DNA from: Candidatus Pacearchaeota archaeon
GTDB taxonomy: Archaea > Nanobdellota > Nanobdellia > Pacearchaeales > GW2011-AR1
Direction of reading: 5' to 3'
Assembly: GCA_017608985.1 (NCBI GenBank)
Contig: JAFCEV010000003.1
Location: 1 to 23,334 of the forward strand
Length of the DNA stretch: 23,334 nt
The notes below the pieces were generated by a model. It made no database searches. It was not told where the DNA came from and was given only the letters and a program-made list of their open reading frames with translations. Shown piece by piece: positions 6,585 through 13,844 of the stretch (positions within the stretch are counted from its first letter, which is position 1; the number at the start of each line of letters is the position of its first letter). Both the position numbers and the translations under genes were made by a program.

Positions 6585-7127
6585 TTAATTTTTGTTATAA
6601 GATTTATTTAAAAAATCATAAGATTTGAATTTTACTTCAACTATATTTTCTAAAGGAATATTTACTTGGTGGTTAAGAGGTTCAGGCATCATTACATAAG
6701 GGGCACTAAATCCGTGACTATCTTTTGCAAGAACATTTAATAATTTCCATTCCTCTTTAGATATTATTACATTAAGTGTAGGAAAATTCTTTCTAATCAT
6801 AATGGGAGATAGTTGTTCTTTTTTTATTTCCCCTTCTTGTGTTTTTGGTTTCACATTAAAACCTAATTTTCTAGCCAAATTTTTCCCAAAAGATAATGGC
6901 AATTCTTTATCTTTTTCTTGATAAAGAAACTTAATCTTCTCAATTTCATCTTTAAACTCGTGAAAAAGAGAATTCCAAAAATGTTCATAAGTTCCTGATT
7001 CTTGAATTGATTTTGATTTATCAGCCTTAAGTCTTCTGTCAAAATCTCCGTAAAAATCAATAGAAACCCCGTTATTTAAGGCTATATTTTCTATATATTT
7101 TTTAACTGTGCTATGTTCTTTTCCCAT
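6585..7127 (-). CDS. Unknown 180-residue protein, first gene of the TrmB-linked operon
   Basis: The start was set at the ATG at 7127 rather than the TTG nine bases earlier, because a TATA box is centred 26 bases before it. No family was recognised. The protein is soluble: an N-terminal part with NGVSIDFYGDFDRRLK, a helical middle (HFWNSLFHEFKDEIEKIKFL), then a segment with LNVIISKEEWKLLNVLAKD and MMPEPLNHQVNIPLENIVEVK near the C-terminus. The end of the gene is one base from the TrmB start, so the two are cotranscribed. Aromatic and His residues (HFW, HQV) might mark a ligand pocket, but this is speculation. Confidence 0.65.
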   Translation of the reverse strand: MGKEHSTVKKYIENIALNNGVSIDFYGDFDRRLKADKSKSIQESGTYEHFWNSLFHEFKDEIEKIKFLYQEKDKELPLSFGKNLARKLGFNVKPKTQEGEIKKEQLSPIMIRKNFPTLNVIISKEEWKLLNVLAKDSHGFSAPYVMMPEPLNHQVNIPLENIVEVKFKSYDFLNKSYNKN

Positions 7128-7147
7128 AAAATCCAATATATTTCGGG

Positions 7148-7157
7148 CTTTATAAAT
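7148..7157 (-). promoter_or_regulatory. TATA box of the TrmB-linked operon
   Basis: On the minus strand the sequence reads atttataaag, centred about 26 bases before the ATG at 7127. This suggests a leaderless transcript and argues against the TTG start at 7136. Confidence 0.6.
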
Positions 7158-7185
7158 CTTGCTATTTGTTACTTTTATTAAGTGA

Positions 7186-7494
7186 GAACAAGTTAGAAAG
7201 ATTATAAATAAAAAGATTTTAGAAGAAATATGTCATAGGGATAATTATTCACCAGGATATGTTTATCTGAAACCTTCTTTATCAGAGGGGGGATTCTATC
7301 TTAGAGATGGAACTTTTATCAAACGTGCAAGAACTGAAACTGAACTTCCGCAAAAAATAAGCATTGCAAATATAACCCGTATTGAACCTCTCAAAAGAAT
7401 TGAATATTTGGAAGATTTAGTTCGTTCTACAAATTCTATTGGAATACCTAAATTAAATCTTTTTATTGTCAAAAAAAATCAAAAAACCAAATAA
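7186..7494 (+). CDS. Open frame of about 100 codons without a canonical start
   Basis: In the 351-base gap between minus-strand genes a plus-strand frame runs from after a TGA at 7183 to a TAA at 7492. Its composition looks protein-like (GYVYLKPSLSEGGFYLRDG, then RTETELPQKISIANITRIEP). No in-frame ATG, GTG or TTG precedes the main part. A TATA-like ttataaat at 7202-7209 would place transcription start near 7229, where an ATG occurs one base out of frame and is followed at once by TAG. An ATA at 7228 is in frame. It may be a gene with an unusual start, a frameshifted gene or a remnant. The end overlaps the convergent presenilin-like gene by 16 bases. No family was recognised. Confidence 0.4.
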   Translation, partial: EQVRKIINKKILEEICHRDNYSPGYVYLKPSLSEGGFYLRDGTFIKRARTETELPQKISIANITRIEPLKRIEYLEDLVRSTNSIGIPKLNLFIVKKNQKTK

Positions 7495-8360
7495 CTAATT
7501 CCTATTGCAAGGAAAATTCCTGCTGAAATGAATGGCATTGCAGGATAGAATTTTTTCTTCTTGGACAAAAGAAGCAAATAACCTAATCCTAAAAGAGCTC
7601 CTACAATTACTAATAAAGCAGAATAAAATCCAAAAGTTTTAAGCATAACTCCTGCTGCAATTATTGGGAATATAACATCTCCACCACCAAGTATAGCAAC
7701 ATTCGCTTTAACTTTTTTCTTTTTTAAATCTGATTTTTTCATTTTCTTTAATCTTGTTCTTGTTCTTTTTGAAATATAAGGTACAAAAAATCCTGCAAAA
7801 ATTTTCAGATTATGTATCTGATATTTTGCCATTTTCTGCATAATTCCTGATTTCCAGACAGCCCACATATCATAAACAGAAATTACAATTAAGAGGGCAA
7901 TTACCGTAACCACATTCAGAATAGGAACAAAGACAGCTGCAATTCCAGGATAAATAAATAATTCTGTAATATTATGAACGAGAAAATCCTGCCCATAAAT
8001 TTTTATAAGTCCTAAAGGCAGAGCTATCAAAAATGCAATTAAGACAGCATATTTAATTGAAGGTATAAGGGCCATCAGAGAAATCACAAGTGCAACAACT
8101 ACAACCAAAAAAAACCATGCTTTGAGAAGAAATTCAACTTTGAAATGCGTCAGCAAAAGTAAAAGTGCAATCGCAATAACAAAAGCAATAATTATAGATG
8201 CAAATGCCTGGTTATATTCTATGTTTCCCTCCAGTTCAGGAGCCTCTAAACCAAATGGCAAATCATTTTTAGAGTAATGGTCAATTACATATAAACCTAT
8301 AAATTGTGTTGCTAAAAACATCAACAGGATTATTGCTGTAATTTTTAGATTATGCTTCAT
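7479..8360 (-). CDS. Presenilin-like intramembrane aspartyl protease
   Basis: The 293-residue protein is a multi-span membrane protein of the archaeal presenilin/signal-peptide-peptidase homologue family. The two catalytic aspartates lie in membrane segments: Asp164 in VYDMW (the YD motif) and Asp228 in GGGD at 225-228 (the GxGD motif). PAMP at 273-276 corresponds to the PAL motif. About nine hydrophobic segments are visible, with a basic loop at about 195-220 between the two aspartates. The family cleaves transmembrane helices within the bilayer; the substrate is unknown. The start overlaps the DUF3175 gene by 4 bases, so it is cotranscribed behind fttA and psmB or from the site near 8649. 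All catalytic residues are present, so activity is expected. Confidence 0.92.
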   Translation of the reverse strand: MKHNLKITAIILLMFLATQFIGLYVIDHYSKNDLPFGLEAPELEGNIEYNQAFASIIIAFVIAIALLLLLTHFKVEFLLKAWFFLVVVVALVISLMALIPSIKYAVLIAFLIALPLGLIKIYGQDFLVHNITELFIYPGIAAVFVPILNVVTVIALLIVISVYDMWAVWKSGIMQKMAKYQIHNLKIFAGFFVPYISKRTRTRLKKMKKSDLKKKKVKANVAILGGGDVIFPIIAAGVMLKTFGFYSALLVIVGALLGLGYLLLLSKKKKFYPAMPFISAGIFLAIGISYLVF

Positions 8361-8623
8361 TTTATTTTATTCCCTTTTTTATTTTTTTCCTGAAGCAATT
8401 TTTTCGCTTTTTCTAATTCTTGCTTTCTTTTTTTAGAAAGTCCTTTTCCAGAACGATTAATAAAATACTGAATCATTTTTATAGCTGAACCAATTCCTTT
8501 TGGGCTAATCTCTTTTTTAGACATTACTTTTGCAATAGTCTCAGCATCTTTAGTAAATATTTTTTCTGGAGGAAAAGTAGATACTGTTTTTACTTTTTGC
8601 ACCCATTTTTCTTTCTTTCTCAT
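8357..8623 (-). CDS. DUF3175 family small basic protein
   Basis: The 88-residue protein matches the pattern of DUF3175: KWVQKVKTVS at the start, a middle with IAKVMSKKE, and the characteristic AIKMIQYFINRSGKGLSKKRKQELEKAKKLL. It is very basic, soluble, and ends in a Lys-rich tail, consistent with nucleic-acid binding, though no function is established for the family to my knowledge. It is coupled by a 4-base overlap to the presenilin-like protease gene. A TATA-like ttttaaaa is centred about 26 bases before the ATG, so the pair may have its own promoter. Confidence 0.75.
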   Translation of the reverse strand: MRKKEKWVQKVKTVSTFPPEKIFTKDAETIAKVMSKKEISPKGIGSAIKMIQYFINRSGKGLSKKRKQELEKAKKLLQEKNKKGNKIK

Positions 8624-8643
8624 AAGTATTAAAAGAAAAACTA

Positions 8644-8653
8644 ATTTTAAAAT
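8644..8653 (-). promoter_or_regulatory. Possible TATA box for the DUF3175-protease pair
   Basis: An attttaaaat element is centred about 26 bases before the ATG at 8623. It lies in the 41-base gap after fttA. The core is a weak TATA match. Confidence 0.35.
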
Positions 8654-8664
8654 CTATCTAATAA

Positions 8665-10548
8665 CTATTTCAATCTCAAAGTCTCCAGAGTTCTCGGAAC
8701 ATTTGTCTCAACTCTGTTTAATTTATAAAGCGCTGAAGCCAAGTCCAAAGATTTTGAAACTTCTCCGTGGTTGATTATTATTCTTTTTGGTTTTGGTTTC
8801 ATATTGTTGAAAAAAGATAACAACTCATTTCTTCCTGCATGTGCAGTAAATCCATTAACTGTATGAATATCCAAATTTACTTCTACTTTTTCTTCTTTGC
8901 CGTCAACAATCATTTTTGTTTCTTTTAACCCTTCTTGCACTTGTCGCCCTAAACTTCCAACCCCCTGATAACATACAAAGACTACTGAATTATTTTTATT
9001 TCCTGCAAACTCTCTGAAATATTCTACTGATGCACCGCCAACAAGCATACCTGAAGTAGCTAATACAACACACGGACCTCCCTCAACAACCTGTTTTCTT
9101 TCCTGGGGAGAACCTATTCTTGAAAAAATATCTGAAACAAAAGGATTTTTATCCTGAAAAATTTCTGACCTCACTTTGTTGCTCAGAAAATCAGGATAAA
9201 CTGTGTGGATAGCATTAATATCCCATATCATACCATCTATATAAATTGGAACTTTCTTCATTTTTCCTGTTCTAATCGCATCTTCAATAACAAGCATAGT
9301 CTCTTGTGCTCTTCCCAAACCCAACTCAGGAATCAAAATCTTGCCTCCTCTGTCAATAGTTTTTTTAATTATATCCAACAATTCTTCTTCAGATTTTGCT
9401 CTTGGAGGAAGAATATCATTTTTAGAACCATAAGTAGATTCTGTAATTACTGTTTCAACCCTTGGAAAAACTGCTGCTGCAGGATCCAAAAGTCTTGAAC
9501 GTGCGTATTTGAAATCTGCTGCATACAACAAATTATGTGCACCATTTCCGATATTTAAATGAACCATGGCAGAGCCCAAAGCATGTCCTGCGTTATAAAA
9601 AGTTAATCTGACATCTGGAGTTACATCTGTGACTTCATTGTAGTTTAAACAAATACTATGTTTAACCATCTCTTTTATATCTGCAGAATTGAATAAAGGA
9701 GTAGCTGCTTGTTTGTAAGCCACACCAATAAAATCCAGAGCTAACAGAGCTGCTATATCTCTTGTTGGAGTCGTCATATAAACAGGTCCTTTATAACCCA
9801 TTTTATAGATATAAGGAAGTAGTCCGACATGATCCAGGTGTGCATGGCTTATTATTATTGCATCTAACTGGGAAATATCAAATTCAGGAATATTAAAAAA
9901 GGGGAATTTTTCCTTTCCCTGAGAAGCTACATCAATTCCACAATCCAAAAGAATTTTGGATTTTGGTGTCTGTAACAATATACAACTTCTTCCAACCTGC
10001 CTTGCACCTCCTAAAAAAGTTAATCTAACCCAAATATCTGCTTTTTCAGGATTCCATTCTTCATATATTTTTTCTCCGACGCTGTTCAGGAATTTTCTCC
10101 TGTAATTGTTATTCGCGTAAAGAACTTCACGAATATTTTCAGTTATTTTGCTTTTAATTGCGGGACTTCTCTGAATCTGCGGAGTCCATAAAGTCTTTTT
10201 TCTTATTTCTTCCAGAATAGAACCTTGCTTACCAATAACCATACCTGGCTTTTTAGATTCTATAACCACAATACTTCTGTGAAAATCAAAAAGCACATTT
10301 GTCAGTTCTGCTTCTTTTGGAACTATCTCTTTTATTTGTTTTTCAACTTCTTCCTGCTCTGGAAGAATTTTCTGGTCTGCCCTGAGTTCAATTCTCTTTT
10401 TTATATCATCAACTATCTTTTTTATCTTTCCTTCCCCTTCTCTGAAAAACTTTTCGCTGTCTGTGTACAAAACTATATTTGCACCTTCAAAACTTGCATC
10501 AGTTATATTTTCATTAAGTCTTTCTTTTATATTCTTCAGAATATCCAT
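8665..10548 (-). CDS. fttA: Transcription termination factor FttA (aCPSF1), KH-domain beta-CASP nuclease
   Basis: The 627-residue protein has the full FttA architecture: two N-terminal KH-like domains (about 1-145, with VIGKQGS at 104-110), a metallo-beta-lactamase domain with HAHLDH at 235-240, NAGHALGSAMV and YAADFKY, and a beta-CASP domain with TESTYG and LGRAQE. FTAHAGRNEL and INHGE close the active site. The family cleaves nascent RNA and releases archaeal RNA polymerase at U-rich sites, acting as the CPSF73 homologue. Length and motifs are normal and all metal ligands appear intact. It lies 36 bases behind psmB on the same strand, a pairing I recall in other archaea. No strong TATA box was found in the gap, which suggests cotranscription with psmB. 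Confidence 0.96.
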   Translation of the reverse strand: MDILKNIKERLNENITDASFEGANIVLYTDSEKFFREGEGKIKKIVDDIKKRIELRADQKILPEQEEVEKQIKEIVPKEAELTNVLFDFHRSIVVIESKKPGMVIGKQGSILEEIRKKTLWTPQIQRSPAIKSKITENIREVLYANNNYRRKFLNSVGEKIYEEWNPEKADIWVRLTFLGGARQVGRSCILLQTPKSKILLDCGIDVASQGKEKFPFFNIPEFDISQLDAIIISHAHLDHVGLLPYIYKMGYKGPVYMTTPTRDIAALLALDFIGVAYKQAATPLFNSADIKEMVKHSICLNYNEVTDVTPDVRLTFYNAGHALGSAMVHLNIGNGAHNLLYAADFKYARSRLLDPAAAVFPRVETVITESTYGSKNDILPPRAKSEEELLDIIKKTIDRGGKILIPELGLGRAQETMLVIEDAIRTGKMKKVPIYIDGMIWDINAIHTVYPDFLSNKVRSEIFQDKNPFVSDIFSRIGSPQERKQVVEGGPCVVLATSGMLVGGASVEYFREFAGNKNNSVVFVCYQGVGSLGRQVQEGLKETKMIVDGKEEKVEVNLDIHTVNGFTAHAGRNELLSFFNNMKPKPKRIIINHGEVSKSLDLASALYKLNRVETNVPRTLETLRLK

Positions 10549-10584
10549 TTTATTTTTTAAATTATTAATTGTGAATTACTTTAT

Positions 10585-11235
10585 TCAATAAGTTGGTTTT
10601 ATCTCTTTTTCAATTACTTTTTTTATCCCCTCTTTTGTTATTGTAAATACATCAATTCCAAAACCTGAACCTATATCTCTCTGTGTTGAAGATTTCAAAG
10701 CTTCCATTGCCAATTCAACTCCTTCATTAACTGTCATACCTTCCTTATATTGCCTTTCTAAAAGTCCTAAAACATAAGGCATACCTGAACCAAAGTTCGC
10801 GTCGTAATCTTCTACCTTGTAAACACTTCCTGCAGGTTCAACACTATACAGTTCAATAGAACCATCTTCGTTAAATCCTGCTACAAGCATTCCTACTATT
10901 GAAGGAATTGTTGATAATTGTCTTATCTGAGAATAAGTTATTGTAGAAACGAGATTTGCCGCTTGTTTTACTGTTGGTCTCACTTTTGACCTTAATTCTT
11001 TTAATCTTAATTCTGCTGCAATTAATTTTCCAAGTCTTTGAGCATCAGCAACTCCTCCTGTCCAAGAGCCAACTAAGTAATCATTTATGTTAGTAACTTT
11101 AGGATATTTTTTATTTAACACAATATTCCCTGCTGTAACCTGCCTATCAGCAGCCATTACAACTCCGTCTTTACAAACAATTCCTAAAATAGTTGTGCCT
11201 GTTTTTAAAATTGATTTTTTTAATTCTTCATCCAT
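10585..11235 (-). CDS. psmB: Proteasome subunit beta (20S catalytic subunit)
   Basis: The 216-residue protein is an N-terminal nucleophile hydrolase. A 13-residue propeptide ends in KTG, and the mature protein starts at Thr14 (TTILG), the catalytic nucleophile. Asp30 (AADRQ) and Lys46 (KKYPKV) correspond to the conserved Asp17 and Lys33 of the mature enzyme. GSGFGIDVFTI near the C-terminus is typical. Seven copies form each inner ring of the 20S core, together with PsmA encoded at 17523. A TATA box centred 28 bases upstream marks this as the first gene of a unit with fttA. The rad50-linked accessory gene precedes it at a distance, so psmB is probably independent of mre11-rad50. Confidence 0.96.
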   Translation of the reverse strand: MDEELKKSILKTGTTILGIVCKDGVVMAADRQVTAGNIVLNKKYPKVTNINDYLVGSWTGGVADAQRLGKLIAAELRLKELRSKVRPTVKQAANLVSTITYSQIRQLSTIPSIVGMLVAGFNEDGSIELYSVEPAGSVYKVEDYDANFGSGMPYVLGLLERQYKEGMTVNEGVELAMEALKSSTQRDIGSGFGIDVFTITKEGIKKVIEKEIKPTY

Positions 11236-11258
11236 TTTGATAGTATAGAATAATCAAG

Positions 11259-11268
11259 ATATAAAAAT
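11259..11268 (-). promoter_or_regulatory. TATA box of psmB
   Basis: The minus strand reads tatttttata here, centred about 28 bases before the psmB ATG at 11235, in keeping with a leaderless message. Confidence 0.5.
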
Positions 11269-11375
11269 AGAGAGTATTGTCCTTTTATAAATTTTTCTAT
11301 TCTTCGTACCTCCCGAAAGTTGACAAATCTATTGGTTCTGAAATTTAAAAATCTGTTGAAAATCTTATTGGTGAA

Positions 11376-11460
11376 TTAATTGAACTTAAAATAAATTTTT
11401 GTTTTATACTGTGTGTTTGGATCTTTCTGCTCTTGTGCTTCTGCAATAAATGTATGTTCC
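11376..11460 (-). pseudogene. Frameshifted C-terminal continuation of the 11461 gene
   Basis: Directly behind the stop of the 95-residue gene, a second minus-strand frame ends at a TAA at 11376. It encodes EHTFIAEAQEQKDPNT and KTKIYFKFN, a beta-strand pattern like the last strands of an immunoglobulin-like sandwich. It joins the upstream frame if one A is removed from the six-A run at 11473-11478. It has no start codon of its own, so it is best read as the detached end of that gene. Confidence 0.5.
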
Positions 11461-11748
11461 TTAGTGCAAGTATTTTTTGAGATTGTTATAAATTAATACC
11501 TCATAACCTTCTGGAAAACTTTCAAGCCATTCTTTTGTTATTATTTTTCCTATTTTTCCATTATCATAATTTGTTAATTCTAAAATTGTTATATCCTTAT
11601 CCAAGCAATTTTTAATGGAATAAAAATATCTTGCTCCCGTAGCAAAAAACTTTTCCGGATTATATATGTAAGATGTTCCTATTTCAATATGTCCTTCCAA
11701 AGGGCAGTCTATTTCGTAGAATATTAAACTAAATCCAGTTGGTTCCAT
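11461..11748 (-). CDS. Unknown small protein behind rad50, probably frameshifted near its end
   Basis: The ATG at 11748 overlaps the rad50 stop by one base, so the gene is coupled to rad50. The product has 95 residues and no recognised family. It is beta-rich and aromatic (GFSLIFYEIDCPLEGHIEIG, SYIYNPEKFFATGARYFYSI) with two cysteines and no signal peptide. The frame stops after a six-A run at 11473-11478, and the next frame continues with a convincing beta-strand sequence to 11376. The intact ancestor probably had about 124 residues. Its place between rad50 and psmB, and an inverted repeat around it, suggest an inserted accessory gene. A role in Mre11-Rad50 repair is possible only from position. 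Confidence 0.6.
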   Translation of the reverse strand: MEPTGFSLIFYEIDCPLEGHIEIGTSYIYNPEKFFATGARYFYSIKNCLDKDITILELTNYDNGKIGKIITKEWLESFPEGYEVLIYNNLKKYLH

Positions 11749-13808
11749 CAACTTTCGGAAGTACTGTCCTTCTGAGAAACCCCTCTTTCTTTTTTGAAAC
11801 GTATAACATTTTCAACAAACCCTTCAATCTTCTGCTCATGACTAACAATGATTATTTGTTTTATATCAAGTTGTTGAAGAACATCCCGCATCTTGTCCAG
11901 TTGCTGTTCAGAAAATCCGTCTGTCGGCTCGTCGAGGATAACTAAATCTTTTGTTTTTATCTTGCTAAGAAGAGAATTGATTACCTGGTCCAATGCAAGC
12001 CGATAAGCAAGTGCAACTGCTGTCCGTTCTCCACCTGAAAGATAGGAATAATCAATTTCATAATCATGATATTCAACAAGAGGTGTAAAATTGTCTGTAA
12101 GCCTTATATTAAATGCATCTGAAACAAGCATACTGAACCATTCAGAAAACAATTTTGAAAATTCTGCCTTCAGTTTTATCATAACATTCTTTTCTATAAA
12201 AGATATGAGTGAGATAAATTTTTGGGATAGCCAGTTTTCCAGTTCTCCTAAATAATCTAATCTCTTTTTAACTTCCCTTGTCTTTCTTATCTTTTCCCTG
12301 AGTTCCTCTGTCTGTTTTGAAAAAAAATCTATCTCTTTTTTAAGTTCAGCAACTTTGATTTCTGCCATTCTTTCTTTTTGTAAAGCTTCTTCAAGAAGTT
12401 TGCTTTTCACTTCAAAAATACTGTCATATTTTTTCAATTGAGAAATAGACTGCTCAAGGATTTTATTATGCTCTAGAAGAAGTTCCATATCTTTCTCAAG
12501 TGAAGTATTTAAGGCTTCAAGTTTTTTTATGTTACTCTGTTTCTCTTTTATACCCTCTATTTTTATTTTTAATAAATTCAACTCGTGAATTCTCTTTTCT
12601 CTGGCAGATATTTCAGAATCTATATCTGATATTTTTTTTGAAACAGCCTGTTTTTCCAGTGTCAGTTCCTGTATCTGTCTTACGTTTCTTGAAGTATCTG
12701 AATCAAGTTTATTCAGAACATTGCTTTTGTAATTAGGTGCAACATCCTGCAAACAAGTCGGGCAAATTTCTACATGCATTATCTTATTCTTGATCTCTTC
12801 ATTTTTAGTATTCTGGTTTTCCAGCGAATGTATCTTAGATGCAATCTGAAGATTCTTTTCCTCAAATTCTATTCTTTCTTTTTTCCTAACACCAATTTCT
12901 GCCTCAATTTTTTTAATCTCAGATTCATCAAAGAAAAATTTCTCCAATTGAGCCACCTGATTTTTGAGTTCTTTTATTCTTTCATTGTTGCTGGAAATTG
13001 TTTCTTTCTTATTTGAGACAATTATTTTTAATTTTTCAATCTGTTGTTGAAGAGTGGTTTTTTCTTTTATTTTTTTTGAAACTTCATCTTTCTCTTCTTG
13101 CATTTTTTTTCTGTCCTGAGTTTTTGAAAAAAGTTCTTTTTCAATTGAAATAAGATTATGATGTTTTGTCTCAAGTTCTTCCTCCTTTGAAAGCAACTCC
13201 ATTTTATCCTGCTCTAAATTTAAAGTTATTCCTTCCATCAGTCTTCGTTCCTCTCTTATCTTTGAAGTCAGAATAGAAGTATTCTCAATAATTCTTTTAT
13301 ATTTATCAATTCCAAAAACATGTCGTAGAGTATTCATTCTTGTTTCAGAATCCTGAAGAATTATCTGTTTCATCTCTTCTTGAGGAGTATAAACAGTAAA
13401 TTTGTACAGAAGATTTTGTCTTTTCACGAATTCTGCAGGATAATTTAAAATTTCAAGAACCAGGTTTTTTAATTCTGTAACAGAAATCTCTCTTTTGTCG
13501 CCATTAATAGTTATTGCACAATAACCCTGAGAAATTGTCTTTCCTCTTTTCAGAGTTCTTTCAATTATTATATTATTGTTTTCAACTTCAAATTCCAGGA
13601 CAACTCCTCCTCTATCTTCTCCATTTCTTAATAATGAAGAACCTCTCTGTCCAGGTTGCAACCCAAACAGAGCAAACTCTATTCCGAGAAGTACAGAAGT
13701 TTTGCCAGAACCTATGTCTCCTGAAAGGAGCGTAGAGCCTTCTGGAAAAATTATCTCTTGCTCCTTGTAACTTCTAATATTATTTAAAATTATTCTCTTT
13801 ATGTTCAT
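11748..13808 (-). CDS. rad50: Rad50 DNA repair ATPase (compact form)
   Basis: Rad50 is the SMC-like ATPase partner of Mre11 in double-strand break processing. From the ATG at 13808 the protein has 686 residues. It shows Walker A (GDIGSGKTS, 30-38), a long heptad-rich coiled coil, the zinc hook CPTC at 349-352 that dimerises the arms, the ABC signature YLSGGERTA near 585 and Walker B LVILDEPTDGF near 620. The start was moved from a TTG at 13826 because GGAG stands at proper distance before the ATG and the conserved N-terminus begins MNIKRIILNNIRSY. Many archaeal Rad50 proteins have about 850-900 residues, so the arms here are short. The gene lies 36 bases after mre11. Confidence 0.94.
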   Translation of the reverse strand: MNIKRIILNNIRSYKEQEIIFPEGSTLLSGDIGSGKTSVLLGIEFALFGLQPGQRGSSLLRNGEDRGGVVLEFEVENNNIIIERTLKRGKTISQGYCAITINGDKREISVTELKNLVLEILNYPAEFVKRQNLLYKFTVYTPQEEMKQIILQDSETRMNTLRHVFGIDKYKRIIENTSILTSKIREERRLMEGITLNLEQDKMELLSKEEELETKHHNLISIEKELFSKTQDRKKMQEEKDEVSKKIKEKTTLQQQIEKLKIIVSNKKETISSNNERIKELKNQVAQLEKFFFDESEIKKIEAEIGVRKKERIEFEEKNLQIASKIHSLENQNTKNEEIKNKIMHVEICPTCLQDVAPNYKSNVLNKLDSDTSRNVRQIQELTLEKQAVSKKISDIDSEISAREKRIHELNLLKIKIEGIKEKQSNIKKLEALNTSLEKDMELLLEHNKILEQSISQLKKYDSIFEVKSKLLEEALQKERMAEIKVAELKKEIDFFSKQTEELREKIRKTREVKKRLDYLGELENWLSQKFISLISFIEKNVMIKLKAEFSKLFSEWFSMLVSDAFNIRLTDNFTPLVEYHDYEIDYSYLSGGERTAVALAYRLALDQVINSLLSKIKTKDLVILDEPTDGFSEQQLDKMRDVLQQLDIKQIIIVSHEQKIEGFVENVIRFKKERGVSQKDSTSES

Positions 13809-13844
13809 TTTTATTTTCTCCTTCAAAAGTGAATGTTATTCATT

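Noticed and set aside
7128..7136. TTG start for the 6585 gene
   Set aside because: The TATA box is 26 bases before the ATG at 7127, which makes that ATG the natural leaderless start.
9205..10560. Plus-strand frames of about 100 codons opposite fttA
   Set aside because: They are antisense to a well-conserved gene, rich in Phe, Cys and Asn as expected for shadow frames, and have no promoter or ribosome site.
12500..13770. Plus-strand frames opposite rad50
   Set aside because: They mirror the coiled-coil codons of rad50 and show the hydrophobic bias of antisense frames.
13809..13826. TTG start six codons upstream of the rad50 ATG
   Set aside because: The added residues KEKIK come from the ribosome-site region itself, and the conserved Rad50 N-terminus begins at the ATG.
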